50,328 nt of DNA from an uncultured Bacteroidales bacterium (GCA_947168515.1 CAMVMF010000018.1:1-50328), one strand, 5' to 3'; positions 10,001 through 17,776 are shown, numbered from the stretch's first letter. The notes: generated by a model from the sequence alone, not told the origin. Translations and numbers: made by a program.

Positions 10001-10264
10001 CGTTTCTTCCGCCCAGAGGACCAGTGCAAAAACGAGTGCAACCTGATATGGCATGGCGAGGTGCTGCGTCCCGATCGCATCGTCTTTGCCTCCAAAGAGA
10101 ATGAAGTGTGGGTTGTGGACTTCAAGACAGGAGCCCCACAGACCGACCACCATGCCCAGGTAATTCATTATTGCGATGCCCTCCGCGCCATGGGACACCC
10201 TACCGTCAAAGGCTACCTCCTCTACATAGGCACCGACCACACCCAAGTCCTCCCCTGCGAGTAA
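7052..10264 (+). CDS. addA: AddA/RecB-like UvrD-family helicase-nuclease
   Basis: 1070 residues from the ATG at 7052. Helicase motifs in order: Walker A AAAGSGKTYTL (residues 11-21), TNKAANEMKERI (Ia), LIDEFQDTSRMQW (Walker B), GDGKQAIYRFRQGD (III), LERNFRS (IV), VQLMTIHKAKGLE (V) and LYVALTRPKEKLLVY (VI). The C-terminus carries a PD-(D/E)xK nuclease core (GNQMHE..., then DRIVF...VWVVDFKTG). Such enzymes process double-strand DNA ends for recombination. No addB partner is adjacent. The start is set by the promoter at 7035-7042, which lies inside the longer alternative frame. The last 30 or so bases of the gene belong to a 55-bp tandem repeat. Confidence 0.92.
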   Translation: MDSSRFIICRAAAGSGKTYTLVRQYLQLAFSAEEKDLRSRFTRILAITFTNKAANEMKERILRELDKMAAKGTAEAMGADIAQSMQLDDSTLRRYAAIVRKAILHNYSDFAVCTIDSFMHRLVRTFAHDLNLPMGFDVYIDNTDLIQNAVDDLMALVGTEGQEELTQVMCEFAESRMTDGKSYMIENELAKLSAELFKEQTPVYLHDLAHLDMARFRQINIEMRQDNRAYEQQMKSLGKEGMQVIADAGLDPADFYHGSTGASTYFRKLADGILTEPNSYVLAYLEGDKLGAAKCPAATKEALATVKPHLQEIFQRIRSYSETEGTRYNTRRLLLKNLYSLALINKLGELVGAYSKDNEIVHISEFNKRIAQVVQDEPTPFIYERIGNRYYNYLIDEFQDTSRMQWQNLVPLVENGVGAGHTSLVVGDGKQAIYRFRQGDVDQFIDLPRVDNPVHGRLLESPGISVNERLERNFRSARTVVDFNNDFFEWAIRNRFADNNELQNIYIGERNEEPDLRQQPTKEGGYVQVGFYDLDKDRTPLWEEMLEDISTLVNEKGYELRDMTILARDNHTLAEISTFLTSRGVPVVSSESFLLTQSRVVMLMRSLLQYLLDDSDRVAAMRILQYLHALGRIQSLHEEAFMHVRSAVNLDQLLQEEGLTLDSHLLRNLGLYDCCEEALRMLQLAGIETAYTATWLNVVARYASNHRQDLGEFLEWFDKQKDRLSTSTASDLNAVQLMTIHKAKGLEKPIVLYPILTKRDQQDSIWVHIPQEAGLPLSSSLIRPTQKEHTLFDQEYQEELQKSDMDRINVLYVALTRPKEKLLVYCQSNNKEAGTDYSSLLQDYLAQRNDLHEIRPGVAALGENSPKESVSQAENTSKKKEEQESKEDIMANVQLTSVSFPDWTDRIAIAEQSAKIFNQFDESSIRWGNQMHEVLALIHSTADAEEALSTYQLRHKPSVEDTDESVAALRISLSHMLSQPNVRRFFRPEDQCKNECNLIWHGEVLRPDRIVFASKENEVWVVDFKTGAPQTDHHAQVIHYCDALRAMGHPTVKGYLLYIGTDHTQVLPCE

Positions 10265-10463
10265 AGCCCCCGCACCAGCAAGAGGCACCGACATCACCCA
10301 ACCCCTCCCCTGCCACCAGAGTCCCCGCGCCAGCAAGAGGCACCGACATCACCCAACCCCTCCCCTGCCACCAGAGTCCCCGCGCCAGCAAGAGGCACCA
10401 ACTTCACCCAACCCCTCCCCTACCACCAGAGTCCCCGCGTCAGCAAAAAGCACGAATGTCAAT
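10229..10463. repeat. 55-bp tandem repeat overlapping the 3' end of the AddA-like gene
   Basis: Four GC-rich copies with an exact 55-bp period. The core CAGCAAGAGGCACCGACATC recurs with starts near 10276, 10331, 10386 and (degenerate) 10441. The segment GGCACCGAC...CCCTCCCCTGC also occurs at 10229, inside the helicase gene and exactly 55 bp before the first intergenic copy, so the gene end is copy zero. Middle copies are nearly identical and outer ones diverged, as expected for slippage or unequal exchange. There are no spacers, so it is not a CRISPR array. Confidence 0.9.
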
Positions 10464-11149
10464 CCAGCAAACGAGACAGGTCCTTGGGCAATGCCGGACA
10501 CCGCACTACGCAAAGTACACCGCCAGCCCCACAAGGGAGGTATAGAGATAACACATTTCCCCCTCAATGAGCACCACCCTGTTCAACACCAAACCTCCTT
10601 TCCCCACCCCGTCCCATTCATCCCATCACCTGAACCGTCAGCGCCGACTAGCGGCAGCCAGCTCGGGTGGGAAAACCGTCTCACCTGCATTTTCTATAGC
10701 CTCAAAAATAAAATTGACCTCTCGAAAACAAGTTGGAAGAGAGGACGCTATTTATATTACATTTAACTTATGCTTAGATTAGGTTTAATTTATCATGTTA
10801 AATTAAAAATAAATAAACCGTAACAGAAAGATTATCTAAATAAGCCCCCCTTTTTGTCGGCTTGAACCCCATTGGCGGGAGCGATGGACATACTTGATAT
10901 GTTTTTCAGAGGGCACGGTGGCTAATGGACAGAAGGAAAGCACTTGAGAAACTATAGTAACAACAAAATCAAGATTTAACGCCTGCGCGACCACGCCAGC
11001 GCGACCCATACTTTTGCCCATTACGGATCGGGATTGCGCGTAGACAAAATACGGCAATGAAATACGAACAACATATAAAATATTTTTTATTTAAAAAAAA
11101 GTTGTATCTTTGCTTGATTGTTGACTTGATATACAAAATAATTAATATA
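10464..11149. other. Non-coding interval upstream of mutA
   Basis: About 690 bp with no convincing gene. The first part is C-rich and continues the base skew of the repeat. Position 10690-10840 is AT-rich. Position 10980-11040 has a GC-rich patch followed by a -7-like TACTTTTG at 11009-11016. I looked for a cobalamin riboswitch because a B12-enzyme gene follows, and did not find its conserved core. Confidence 0.5.
11105..11112 (+). promoter_or_regulatory. -7 box of the mutA promoter
   Basis: TATCTTTG preceded by an A-run and GTTG, matching the extended motif seen at several other genes here. It lies 38 bp before the mutA ATG. A second -7-like element TACTTTTG at 11009-11016 could give a longer transcript. 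Confidence 0.6.
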
Positions 11150-13021
11150 ATGGAAAACAATAAATTATTCACCGAGTTTCCTCCCATCTCCACCGAAAAA
11201 TGGGAAGAAGTCATCAACAAGGACCTCAAAGGTGCCGATTACGAGAAGAAACTGGTCTGGAAGACCATTGAAGGCTTCAAGGTCAAACCCTACTATCGCG
11301 CCGAGGACCTTGAGAACCTCGAATACCTCAATAGTAATCCTAATCAAGCTCCCTATACCCGTGGCAAACATGCCGACAACAATGTGTGGGACATTCGCGA
11401 GGACATTATGCCCGACACCCTCGAGAAGATGAACGCAACCGCCCTCGAAGCCCTCAATCGCGGAGCCAACGCCCTCGGCCTAAGAGCCGGCAAGGTGGAC
11501 AGTCAGGAGAAAATGGAAATCCTGCTGAAAGGCATTGTTCCCGAAGCCTGCAAGATTAATTTCCTCTGCAGCAAGGATATGCTCCAGACGTTGAAATACT
11601 TTGTCGAGTTCATCAAAGCCCACGGCGGCAACCCCGAGAACGTGGAAGGCAGCTGCAATTTCGACCCCTATGAGCACGCCCTGCTGAAAGGTGAGTACAA
11701 AGGCGGTGAGGCAGAGACCTTTGCAGAGGCCAAGGCCCTGATAGAATACGCCAAAGTCAATCTTCCCAAGTTCCATGTGCTGACAGTCAACGGCAAGAAT
11801 ATCCACAACGCCGGTTCGAACATCGTGCAGGAGCTCGGCTTCACGCTGGCTGCAGCCAACGACATCCTGGCCCACCTCACCGACCTGGGACTGGCCGTGG
11901 AGGACATCGCCCCCCGCATGGTCTTCAACTTTGGCATTGGCAGCACCTACTTCATGGAGATTGCCAAAATACGTGCTGCCCGTCTGCTGTGGAGCAAGAT
12001 AGTCGAGCAGTACAAACCCAGCTGCGACTGCTGCTACAAAGTGTACATCAACGCCACCACCTCCACATGGAACACCACGGTCTTCGACCCCTACGTCAAC
12101 ATGTTGCGTTCTACCACCGAGACCATGTCGGCCTGTATTGCCGGAGCCGACAGCATCACTACCAACCCGTTTGACATAGCCTTTGAGGACCCCGACAGCT
12201 TCAGCTACCGCATCGGCCGCAACCAGCAGATTCTGCTGAAGGAGGAGAGCTATATGGACAAGATTGTCGACCCCGCCGCCGGCAGCTACTATATCGAGAA
12301 CCTCACCGACAGCATTGCCCAGTATGCATGGCAGCAGTTCCTGAGCGTCGAAGAGAAGGGCGGTTTTGCCAAGGCCATCGCTGAAGGCTATGTGCAGGAC
12401 GAAGTGGCCCGCGTAGCCCAGCAGCGCGATATGGACATCGCCACCCGCAAGACCACCATCCTCGGCACCAACCAGTATCCCAACCTCAACGACAAGGGTC
12501 TGGAGAGACTGAAGAAAGAGAGTGCCTACGGCTGCTGCTGCAACTGCGAGTGCAAAGACACCCCCATCAAGCCTCTGCGCCTCTACCGCGGAGCCGAAGC
12601 TTTCGAGCATCTGCGTCTGGCCACCGAAAAGAGTGGCAAGCGTCCCAAGGTATTCCTGCTGACCTACGGCAACTTGGCCATGCGCAAAGCCCGCAGCGGT
12701 TTCAGCACCAATTTCTTCGGTGTTGCCGGCTACGAAATCATCGACAACGTTGGCTTCGAGAGTGCCGAGCAAGGCGTGAAAGCCGCCCTGGAGGCCAAGG
12801 CAGACATCGTGGTGCTGTGTTCTTCGGACGAGGAGTATGCCGACATTACCGAGGCCGCATGCAAAGGGCTTAAAGGTAAGGTAAAGAGCATCGTGGTGGC
12901 AGGTAACCCGAAGGAGATGATAGAGACCTTCAAAGGTTACGGCGTGGACGAGTTCATCCACGTGAAGACCAATGTCTTAGACTGCCTTACGAAGTATCAG
13001 AAACTCTTTGGTATCGAATAG
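11150..13021 (+). CDS. mutA: Methylmalonyl-CoA mutase small (beta) subunit
   Basis: 623 residues, normal for the small subunit of the heterodimeric B12-dependent mutase that interconverts methylmalonyl-CoA and succinyl-CoA in the propionate pathway. The N-terminal TIM-barrel-like part is recognisable (TEFPPIS..W...I.KDLKGADYEKKLVWKT; DPAAGSYYIE). The C-terminal flavodoxin-like region lacks the DxHxxG cobalamin-binding motif, as expected for the non-catalytic chain. The start at 11150 follows the promoter, while the longer frame would overlap it. Odd points: a Cys-dense linker with C462, C463, C464, C466 and C468, plus C292, C294 and C295. The catalytic partner mutB is not next to it; an LPS-export gene follows after 3 bp. 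Confidence 0.93.
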   Translation: MENNKLFTEFPPISTEKWEEVINKDLKGADYEKKLVWKTIEGFKVKPYYRAEDLENLEYLNSNPNQAPYTRGKHADNNVWDIREDIMPDTLEKMNATALEALNRGANALGLRAGKVDSQEKMEILLKGIVPEACKINFLCSKDMLQTLKYFVEFIKAHGGNPENVEGSCNFDPYEHALLKGEYKGGEAETFAEAKALIEYAKVNLPKFHVLTVNGKNIHNAGSNIVQELGFTLAAANDILAHLTDLGLAVEDIAPRMVFNFGIGSTYFMEIAKIRAARLLWSKIVEQYKPSCDCCYKVYINATTSTWNTTVFDPYVNMLRSTTETMSACIAGADSITTNPFDIAFEDPDSFSYRIGRNQQILLKEESYMDKIVDPAAGSYYIENLTDSIAQYAWQQFLSVEEKGGFAKAIAEGYVQDEVARVAQQRDMDIATRKTTILGTNQYPNLNDKGLERLKKESAYGCCCNCECKDTPIKPLRLYRGAEAFEHLRLATEKSGKRPKVFLLTYGNLAMRKARSGFSTNFFGVAGYEIIDNVGFESAEQGVKAALEAKADIVVLCSSDEEYADITEAACKGLKGKVKSIVVAGNPKEMIETFKGYGVDEFIHVKTNVLDCLTKYQKLFGIE

Positions 13022-13024
13022 TAA

Positions 13025-14113
13025 GTGAGATCGTTACAAAAACTTGACCAGTACCTTCTATTCAAGTACCTGAAGACATTCTTACTGGCGATGGCATTGA
13101 TTATTGTCATTGTCATCACCTTTGATATATCGGAAAAACTCGACGATTTCCTGGGCGGACATGCTCCGTTCCAGGAAATTGTTTTTGACTACTACCTGAA
13201 TTTCATCCCCGGATTTGTCAACCTCTATAGTCCGTTGTTCATCTTCATCAGCGTGATATTCTTCACCTCCAAGATGGCAGGGAACACAGAGGTGATAGCC
13301 ATTTTGGGCAGCGGCATCAGCTACAAACGGATGTTGCGCCCCTATATGTACGGGGCCACCATCGTGAGCCTAATCGTACTGGCCTTTGGCAACTTTCTTA
13401 TACCGGTGAACAACCGCACGCTGGACGAATTTGACAACAAGTACATCCACGTCCACAGAGCCAAATACTTCAACAACGTGCATTTCCAGGTGAAGCCCGG
13501 TGTGCAGGTATATGCCGAAAGCTACGATGCCAACCTAATGAGGGTGAACAATTTCCACCGAGACGAGTACGACAAGAACTACCGCTTGGTAGACCGTATC
13601 TCGTGCAGCAAAATCAGCTACGACACCGTGAGCGGCAAATGGGAGTGCGACAACTTTGTCCACCGCACCATCAATGGGCATCAAGAGCATCTGACGCGCG
13701 ACGAGCACTCGCTGCGGCAACTGGATGTGACGCCTGAAGACTTCAACTCGTCGTCGGTGAACATCACCACGATGAACTCCATCGACCTGTACAAATACAT
13801 TGTGCGGGAAAGGATGCGGGGCTCTTCCACCGTCATCGCCGCCAAGATAGAGCTGTACCAACGGCTGCTCAATCCGCTTTCCATCTTCATCATGACGCTG
13901 ATAGGCGTGGGGGTGTCGAGCCGGAAGAGCCGTGGAGGCATCGGCATGCATCTGGCCATAGGCATCTCACTGGCCTTCGGCTACATCGTCTTCATGAAAG
14001 TGTCGACGGTCTTCGCCGTCTTTGGTACTCTCAATCCGTTCCTATCCGTTCTGCTGCCTCAGATAGTCTTTGGTGCAGTGGCCGCGTATGTGGTAAAGAC
14101 GGCACCAAAGTAG
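13025..14113 (+). CDS. LptF/LptG family LPS export permease
   Basis: 362 residues. Membrane helices are visible at about 14-33 and 60-81 and near 100-122, then a periplasmic beta-jellyroll-like region (about 125-265) and C-terminal helices (about 278-360), the layout of YjgP/YjgQ permeases. These pair in an ABC complex that extracts lipopolysaccharide from the inner membrane. The signature FDISEKLDDF near residue 35 is typical of Bacteroidota members. The start is a GTG at 13025, 3 bp after the mutA stop; the first in-frame ATG would remove part of helix 1. Only one permease is present here, so whether it acts as LptF or LptG cannot be decided. Confidence 0.9.
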   Translation: MRSLQKLDQYLLFKYLKTFLLAMALIIVIVITFDISEKLDDFLGGHAPFQEIVFDYYLNFIPGFVNLYSPLFIFISVIFFTSKMAGNTEVIAILGSGISYKRMLRPYMYGATIVSLIVLAFGNFLIPVNNRTLDEFDNKYIHVHRAKYFNNVHFQVKPGVQVYAESYDANLMRVNNFHRDEYDKNYRLVDRISCSKISYDTVSGKWECDNFVHRTINGHQEHLTRDEHSLRQLDVTPEDFNSSSVNITTMNSIDLYKYIVRERMRGSSTVIAAKIELYQRLLNPLSIFIMTLIGVGVSSRKSRGGIGMHLAIGISLAFGYIVFMKVSTVFAVFGTLNPFLSVLLPQIVFGAVAAYVVKTAPK

Positions 14114-14214
14114 CGTACAACGAGGCCTAAGAACCGCACTTACGAGCAAACCCTGCTACAAACAACAAATAGCCAGAGACCTCCTCTAACACGAAAACCT
14201 GATAACTAAGAATC

Positions 14215-14634
14215 ATGACTATAGAAGAAATTTCGAACAGTATTGTTGATGAATTTGCCAGTTTTGACGAGTGGCTGGACAAATATGCCTACATTATCGA
14301 GCTGGGCAAAGACTGCCCGGTGATTGATGAGAAAGACAAAACCGAGAGCAACCTAATCAAAGGCTGCCAAAGCCGGGTGTGGCTCAGTTGCGAACACCAC
14401 GACGGCAAGTTGTGGTTTAAGGCCGACAGCGACGCCGTCATCACCAAAGGCATCATATGCCTGCTGATACGAGCACTGAACGGACAGACCGCCAAGGATA
14501 TACTCGACGCCGACTTGCATTTTATCGATGCCATCGGACTGAAGGAGCACCTCTCCCCCACCCGTTCCAACGGCCTGACTGCCATGGTGAAGCAAATGAA
14601 GATGTATGCCCTGGCATACAGCGTTGCAGAATAG
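14215..14634 (+). CDS. sufE: SufE-like cysteine desulfurase activator
   Basis: 139 residues, full family length. It contains the conserved active-site segment KGCQSRVWL with sulfur-accepting Cys51, and the family pattern GLKEHLSPTRSNGL near the C-terminus. SufE takes persulfide sulfur from the desulfurase SufS and passes it to the SufBCD scaffold for Fe-S cluster assembly. It precedes a DUF59/SufT-like gene by 34 bp and is 101 bp downstream of the LPS permease on the same strand. The desulfurase is not in the window; sufC and sufD lie about 16 kb away. Confidence 0.94.
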   Translation: MTIEEISNSIVDEFASFDEWLDKYAYIIELGKDCPVIDEKDKTESNLIKGCQSRVWLSCEHHDGKLWFKADSDAVITKGIICLLIRALNGQTAKDILDADLHFIDAIGLKEHLSPTRSNGLTAMVKQMKMYALAYSVAE

Positions 14635-14668
14635 TCGGCCTGCTTATTTATATAAAGGAATAATACTT

Positions 14669-14986
14669 ATGGAACCCACGAAAGAAACCCTCAACTCGGC
14701 CATTGTCAACTGTCTTAGAAATATATACGACCCCGAGATACCGGTCAACATCTACGACCTTGGACTGATATACAATATTGATATTGACAACGATTTCAAT
14801 GTCAAAATACTGATGACCATGACAGCACCCGACTGTCCCGAGGCCGAATATATGTACCAAGAGGTCAAACAAATGGTTGGATACATTCAAGGAATAAAGT
14901 CTGTGGAGGTAGAACTCACATTCAATCCCCCATGGGATTTCAACAACCTGAGCGACGAGGTGAAAATAGAGCTTGGACTGATGTAG
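14669..14986 (+). CDS. DUF59/MIP18 family Fe-S assembly factor (SufT-like)
   Basis: 105 residues with the family hallmark DPEIPVNIYDLGLIY (21-35), a TMTAPDCPEAE segment carrying the conserved Cys, and V.LTFNPPWD near the end. Members help mature Fe-S proteins. The neighbouring sufE supports that role. The start at 14669 gives the canonical N-terminus, whereas the frame starting at 14606 would overlap the end of sufE. Confidence 0.93.
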   Translation: MEPTKETLNSAIVNCLRNIYDPEIPVNIYDLGLIYNIDIDNDFNVKILMTMTAPDCPEAEYMYQEVKQMVGYIQGIKSVEVELTFNPPWDFNNLSDEVKIELGLM

Positions 14987-15064
14987 TGTAACTGCCAGTA
15001 GAGCACTAAGTAGTGAGCCACTGTATAGCCCAAACAAGCAAGTTTATAGCACAGAAAAGGGTTG

Positions 15065-16210
15065 ATGCAAATGAACTTTCAAGCGGTATTCAGCAAGAAG
15101 CACAAACAATTTGTGAAAGAGACGGCGCCAACACGAAGCACTTCGCTCTCACGTATGGCATGGCGTCGTTTTGCACAGAACAAGTTGTCGGTGGTCAGCC
15201 TAGGGGTCATAGGGCTGTTTGTAGTGATAGCCCTTCTGGGATACCTTATCACCCCAGATGGCACCCCCTACTGCAATCAGCAGTATTTGGAGTTGGCCAC
15301 CCTGAAGCCGATGAGCCGAGTGGAGTTCACTTATGTTGACGAAGGGCAGCCGCAACCCACCCCAGGGTGGCTGCACAAAATGCTATATGGACAAGAACTA
15401 GCCTACACAGCCATACCCACCTTCCGCACAGCCGAAGTGGGCGACAGCGTAGAGATAGAAAGCTATACCGGCAGTACCCCCAACGACGGAGAAATACACC
15501 GCGTGAGCAAGTCGCAAATTGTAGGCAGCGAGACCCGCACCTTTGTCCTAGGCACCGACAGCTATGGGCGCGACGTGTTAAGTATGATCATGATAGGGAG
15601 CCGTGTAAGTCTTTCGGTGGGGCTTATTGCCGTGCTTATCGCACTTATCATTGGAATCACCCTGGGATCCTTGGCGGCATATTTTGGGGGTTGGGTGGAC
15701 AATGTGATTACGTGGCTAATCAACGTAGTGTGGTCCATACCCACAGTGCTGTTAGTTATCGCCATAACCTTTGCATTGGGCAAAGGTTTCTGGCAAGTAT
15801 TTATAGCCGTAGGTTTAACCATGTGGGTGGACATAGCGCGAGTGGTGCGCGGACAGGTATACAGCATCAAAGAGAAAGAATATGTAGAGGCGGCACGAGC
15901 CCTAGGATACAGCACCTTCCGCACAATTTTCCGCCACATCCTGCCCAACATCACAGGGGCCATCATTGTGGTCACCGCTTCCAACTTTGCCAGTGCCATC
16001 CTTTTAGAGGCCGGCCTCAGTTTCCTCGGCATCGGAGTGCAGCCGCCCATGCCGTCGTGGGGGACCATGGTAAAGGAAAACTACAGCTACATCCTGCTGG
16101 ACAGTGCCTACCTGGCATTGCTCCCTGGTTTGGCTATAATGATTCTGGTATTGGCCTTTATGCTTATAGGCAATGGGATGCGCGATGCGTTGGACATCAA
16201 AAAGAACTAA
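15065..16210 (+). CDS. ABC transporter permease, DppC/OppC type
   Basis: About 381 residues. The N-terminal cytoplasmic segment and first helix (about 40-62) are followed by an unusually long soluble region of about 120 residues before the FVLGTDSYGRDVLSMIMIGSRVSL motif, which marks the start of the BPD_transp_1 domain. Five further helices and the EAA loop (EYVEAARALGYSTFRTIFRHILPN) are clear. DppC-type subunits form peptide or nickel import channels. No DppB, ATPase or binding protein is adjacent. The start is uncertain: TTG 15062, ATG 15065 or ATG 15071 are all close behind an AAAAGGG ribosome-binding-like stretch. Confidence 0.9.
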   Translation: MQMNFQAVFSKKHKQFVKETAPTRSTSLSRMAWRRFAQNKLSVVSLGVIGLFVVIALLGYLITPDGTPYCNQQYLELATLKPMSRVEFTYVDEGQPQPTPGWLHKMLYGQELAYTAIPTFRTAEVGDSVEIESYTGSTPNDGEIHRVSKSQIVGSETRTFVLGTDSYGRDVLSMIMIGSRVSLSVGLIAVLIALIIGITLGSLAAYFGGWVDNVITWLINVVWSIPTVLLVIAITFALGKGFWQVFIAVGLTMWVDIARVVRGQVYSIKEKEYVEAARALGYSTFRTIFRHILPNITGAIIVVTASNFASAILLEAGLSFLGIGVQPPMPSWGTMVKENYSYILLDSAYLALLPGLAIMILVLAFMLIGNGMRDALDIKKN

Positions 16211-16304
16211 GCCAAGCAGCCAGTCCGGCACCTGCCACAACAGCACTATTGAAAAAAAAGGAAACAAATCAGCACCCCAAAATCGTAAAAAAAACTAAAA
16301 AAAA

Positions 16305-16333
16305 TTGCAATAAGAAAAAAAGTCGTATCTTTG
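16305..16333 (+). promoter_or_regulatory. Promoter of the lipoprotein cluster
   Basis: TTGC at 16305 and TATCTTTG at 16326-16333, with an A-rich spacer ending GTCG. The stretch AAAAAAGTCGTATCTTTGCA is identical to that ahead of the tRNA-Val gene. The leader to the ATG at 16399 would be about 60 bp. Confidence 0.65.
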
Positions 16334-16398
16334 CAAATTAATAAACGGAAAAGAAACAATAAACACAATTTATAAACATTTAAAAATCAACACAAAAG

Positions 16399-17247
16399 AT
16401 GAAAAACATTTTCAAATTTTTCGGTATTGCATTTGTTGCAAGCACACTGATGGTTGCATGCGATCCCAACGAACAACCCACCACCCCCACCACCCCCCAG
16501 TACACCATTACCGTGTCTGCTAACAACCCCAACTACGGTACCGTTTCCGGCGGCGGCGTCTATGATTCCGCAGCTACCGCTACCCTTACCGCTACCGCCA
16601 ATGAAGGCTACCGTTTCGTCGGTTGGGCCGACGGCAACAACAACAATCCCCGCATCGTGACCGTCACTGCCGATGCTAGCTTCACCGCCAACTTCGAAGA
16701 GAACGCTGGTGTCAACGTCACCTTCGGCGAAACCAGTTGGACTGCCCAGTACACCAACGTACAGTACCTCAACCAGGGTGGCATGGGTGCCATTTTAGTT
16801 GCTGCTTCCCAGACTGCTACTACTAACCAGGCTCCTATCATCCAGCTCGTCAACATTTGGCAAGGTGCTCCCACCACCGGCTCCTACACTGGTTCACACG
16901 ATTTTACCGATGGCGTTTCCCGCGAAGGTGCATACCTTTACTACTATGAGGTTCTCGAAGACGCAATTCAACTCCGATACGAAGACGGTAGCACAGAAAC
17001 CATTGGCGACTGGTGGAACCACACCCTTGACATGAACATCACCGCTCTCGATGCTGACGCCATGACCATCAGTCTCGTGGTCAACGCCAACATGGTCCAC
17101 GCCCACGAACTCCTCGAAGGCCAAACATCACTGGACAACTGCACTCACCGCACCCTGACTCTCAACGTCATCAATCAGAGCATGACTCCCTACTCTGGCA
17201 AAGCCGCTCTGAAAGCAAACAAAGGTGTTGCCAAGATCGCCCGCTAA
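16399..17247 (+). CDS. Lipoprotein with InlB-type B-repeat domain
   Basis: 282 residues. A lipoprotein signal peptide ends in the lipobox MVAC, with lipidated Cys21 followed by a Thr/Pro linker. Residues about 34-100 form a divergent InlB B-repeat (YTITVSANNPNYGTVSGGG ... GYRFVGWADG ... PRIVTVTADASFTANF). The remaining 180 residues are unfamiliar and probably beta-rich. The same repeat type occurs twice in the C10 peptidase at 39-42 kb. It is probably surface- or periplasm-exposed; the role is unknown. First gene of a run of four small lipoproteins. Confidence 0.85.
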   Translation: MKNIFKFFGIAFVASTLMVACDPNEQPTTPTTPQYTITVSANNPNYGTVSGGGVYDSAATATLTATANEGYRFVGWADGNNNNPRIVTVTADASFTANFEENAGVNVTFGETSWTAQYTNVQYLNQGGMGAILVAASQTATTNQAPIIQLVNIWQGAPTTGSYTGSHDFTDGVSREGAYLYYYEVLEDAIQLRYEDGSTETIGDWWNHTLDMNITALDADAMTISLVVNANMVHAHELLEGQTSLDNCTHRTLTLNVINQSMTPYSGKAALKANKGVAKIAR

Positions 17248-17278
17248 ATCAGTCTCACAAACATAAAGATAAAAACAA

Positions 17279-17701
17279 ATGAAAAAGACTGTTAAAGTTT
17301 TAGCATTGGCCCTCGTTGCCATGTCACTAAGCGTGGCCTGCAACAACAACAATACCACCGAGGAGGTTATCGACACCGTGGTTCCTGTGGACACCACCGT
17401 CATCGAGGAAGTCGTTGACACTGTTCCTACCGAGGAAGTTGTAGCAGAAGAGCCCGTTAAGAAGGCAACTCCCGCCAAGAAAAAAGCTGCTAAGAAAGAA
17501 GAGCCCAAAACCGAAGTCAAAGTAGATGCCAGCAAGATGACCATCAGCACCAAGAAAGGCTCGGCCACCATCTCCAACAATGGCGTATCTACCAAAGGCA
17601 AAAACAGTGAAGGTTCTGTCGATGCCAGCAAAATGACCATCAAGACCAACAATGGTGGTTCAATATCTGCCGGCAACGGTGGCATCACCATCAAGCAGTA
17701 A
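17279..17701 (+). CDS. Small low-complexity lipoprotein with VDASKMTI repeats
   Basis: 140 residues. The lipobox is SVAC at about residue 21. Then comes a Val/Glu/Asp/Thr-rich acidic stretch (about 28-62), a Lys/Ala-rich basic stretch (ATPAKKKAAKKEEPK, about 64-80), and a C-terminal half built from two copies of VDASKMTI followed by Lys/Thr and Asn/Gly-rich short strands (about 84-140). The block charge pattern suggests an extended cell-wall-spanning lipoprotein. I do not recognise a family. It sits 31 bp after the preceding lipoprotein gene and is followed by a strong terminator. Confidence 0.75.
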   Translation: MKKTVKVLALALVAMSLSVACNNNNTTEEVIDTVVPVDTTVIEEVVDTVPTEEVVAEEPVKKATPAKKKAAKKEEPKTEVKVDASKMTISTKKGSATISNNGVSTKGKNSEGSVDASKMTIKTNNGGSISAGNGGITIKQ

Positions 17702-17725
17702 TTGACATTGTTTAACAAAACACAC

Positions 17726-17760
17726 AATAAGAGTCTGGACCCTGTGTCTAGACTCTTATT
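17726..17760 (+). terminator. Hairpin terminator after the repeat lipoprotein
   Basis: A perfect 11-bp stem (AATAAGAGTCT / AGACTCTTATT) with a 13-nt loop, followed by TTATTC. It sits 25 bp after the stop at 17701 and 16 bp before the next ATG at 17777, so it separates the first two lipoprotein genes from the next pair or partly attenuates expression. Confidence 0.75.
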
Positions 17761-17776
17761 TATTCTAACAAAAAAA

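Noticed and set aside
10266..10463. CRISPR array
   Set aside because: Repeats are directly adjacent with no spacers, the unit is 55 bp, and no cas genes are near.
10108..10545. Pro/His-rich 145-codon protein across the 55-bp repeat
   Set aside because: It is out of frame with the helicase-nuclease and arises from the C-rich repeat; no start signal or homologue recognised.
10840..11149. Cobalamin riboswitch upstream of mutA
   Set aside because: Considered because the product is a B12-enzyme subunit, but the conserved core boxes and helices could not be found.
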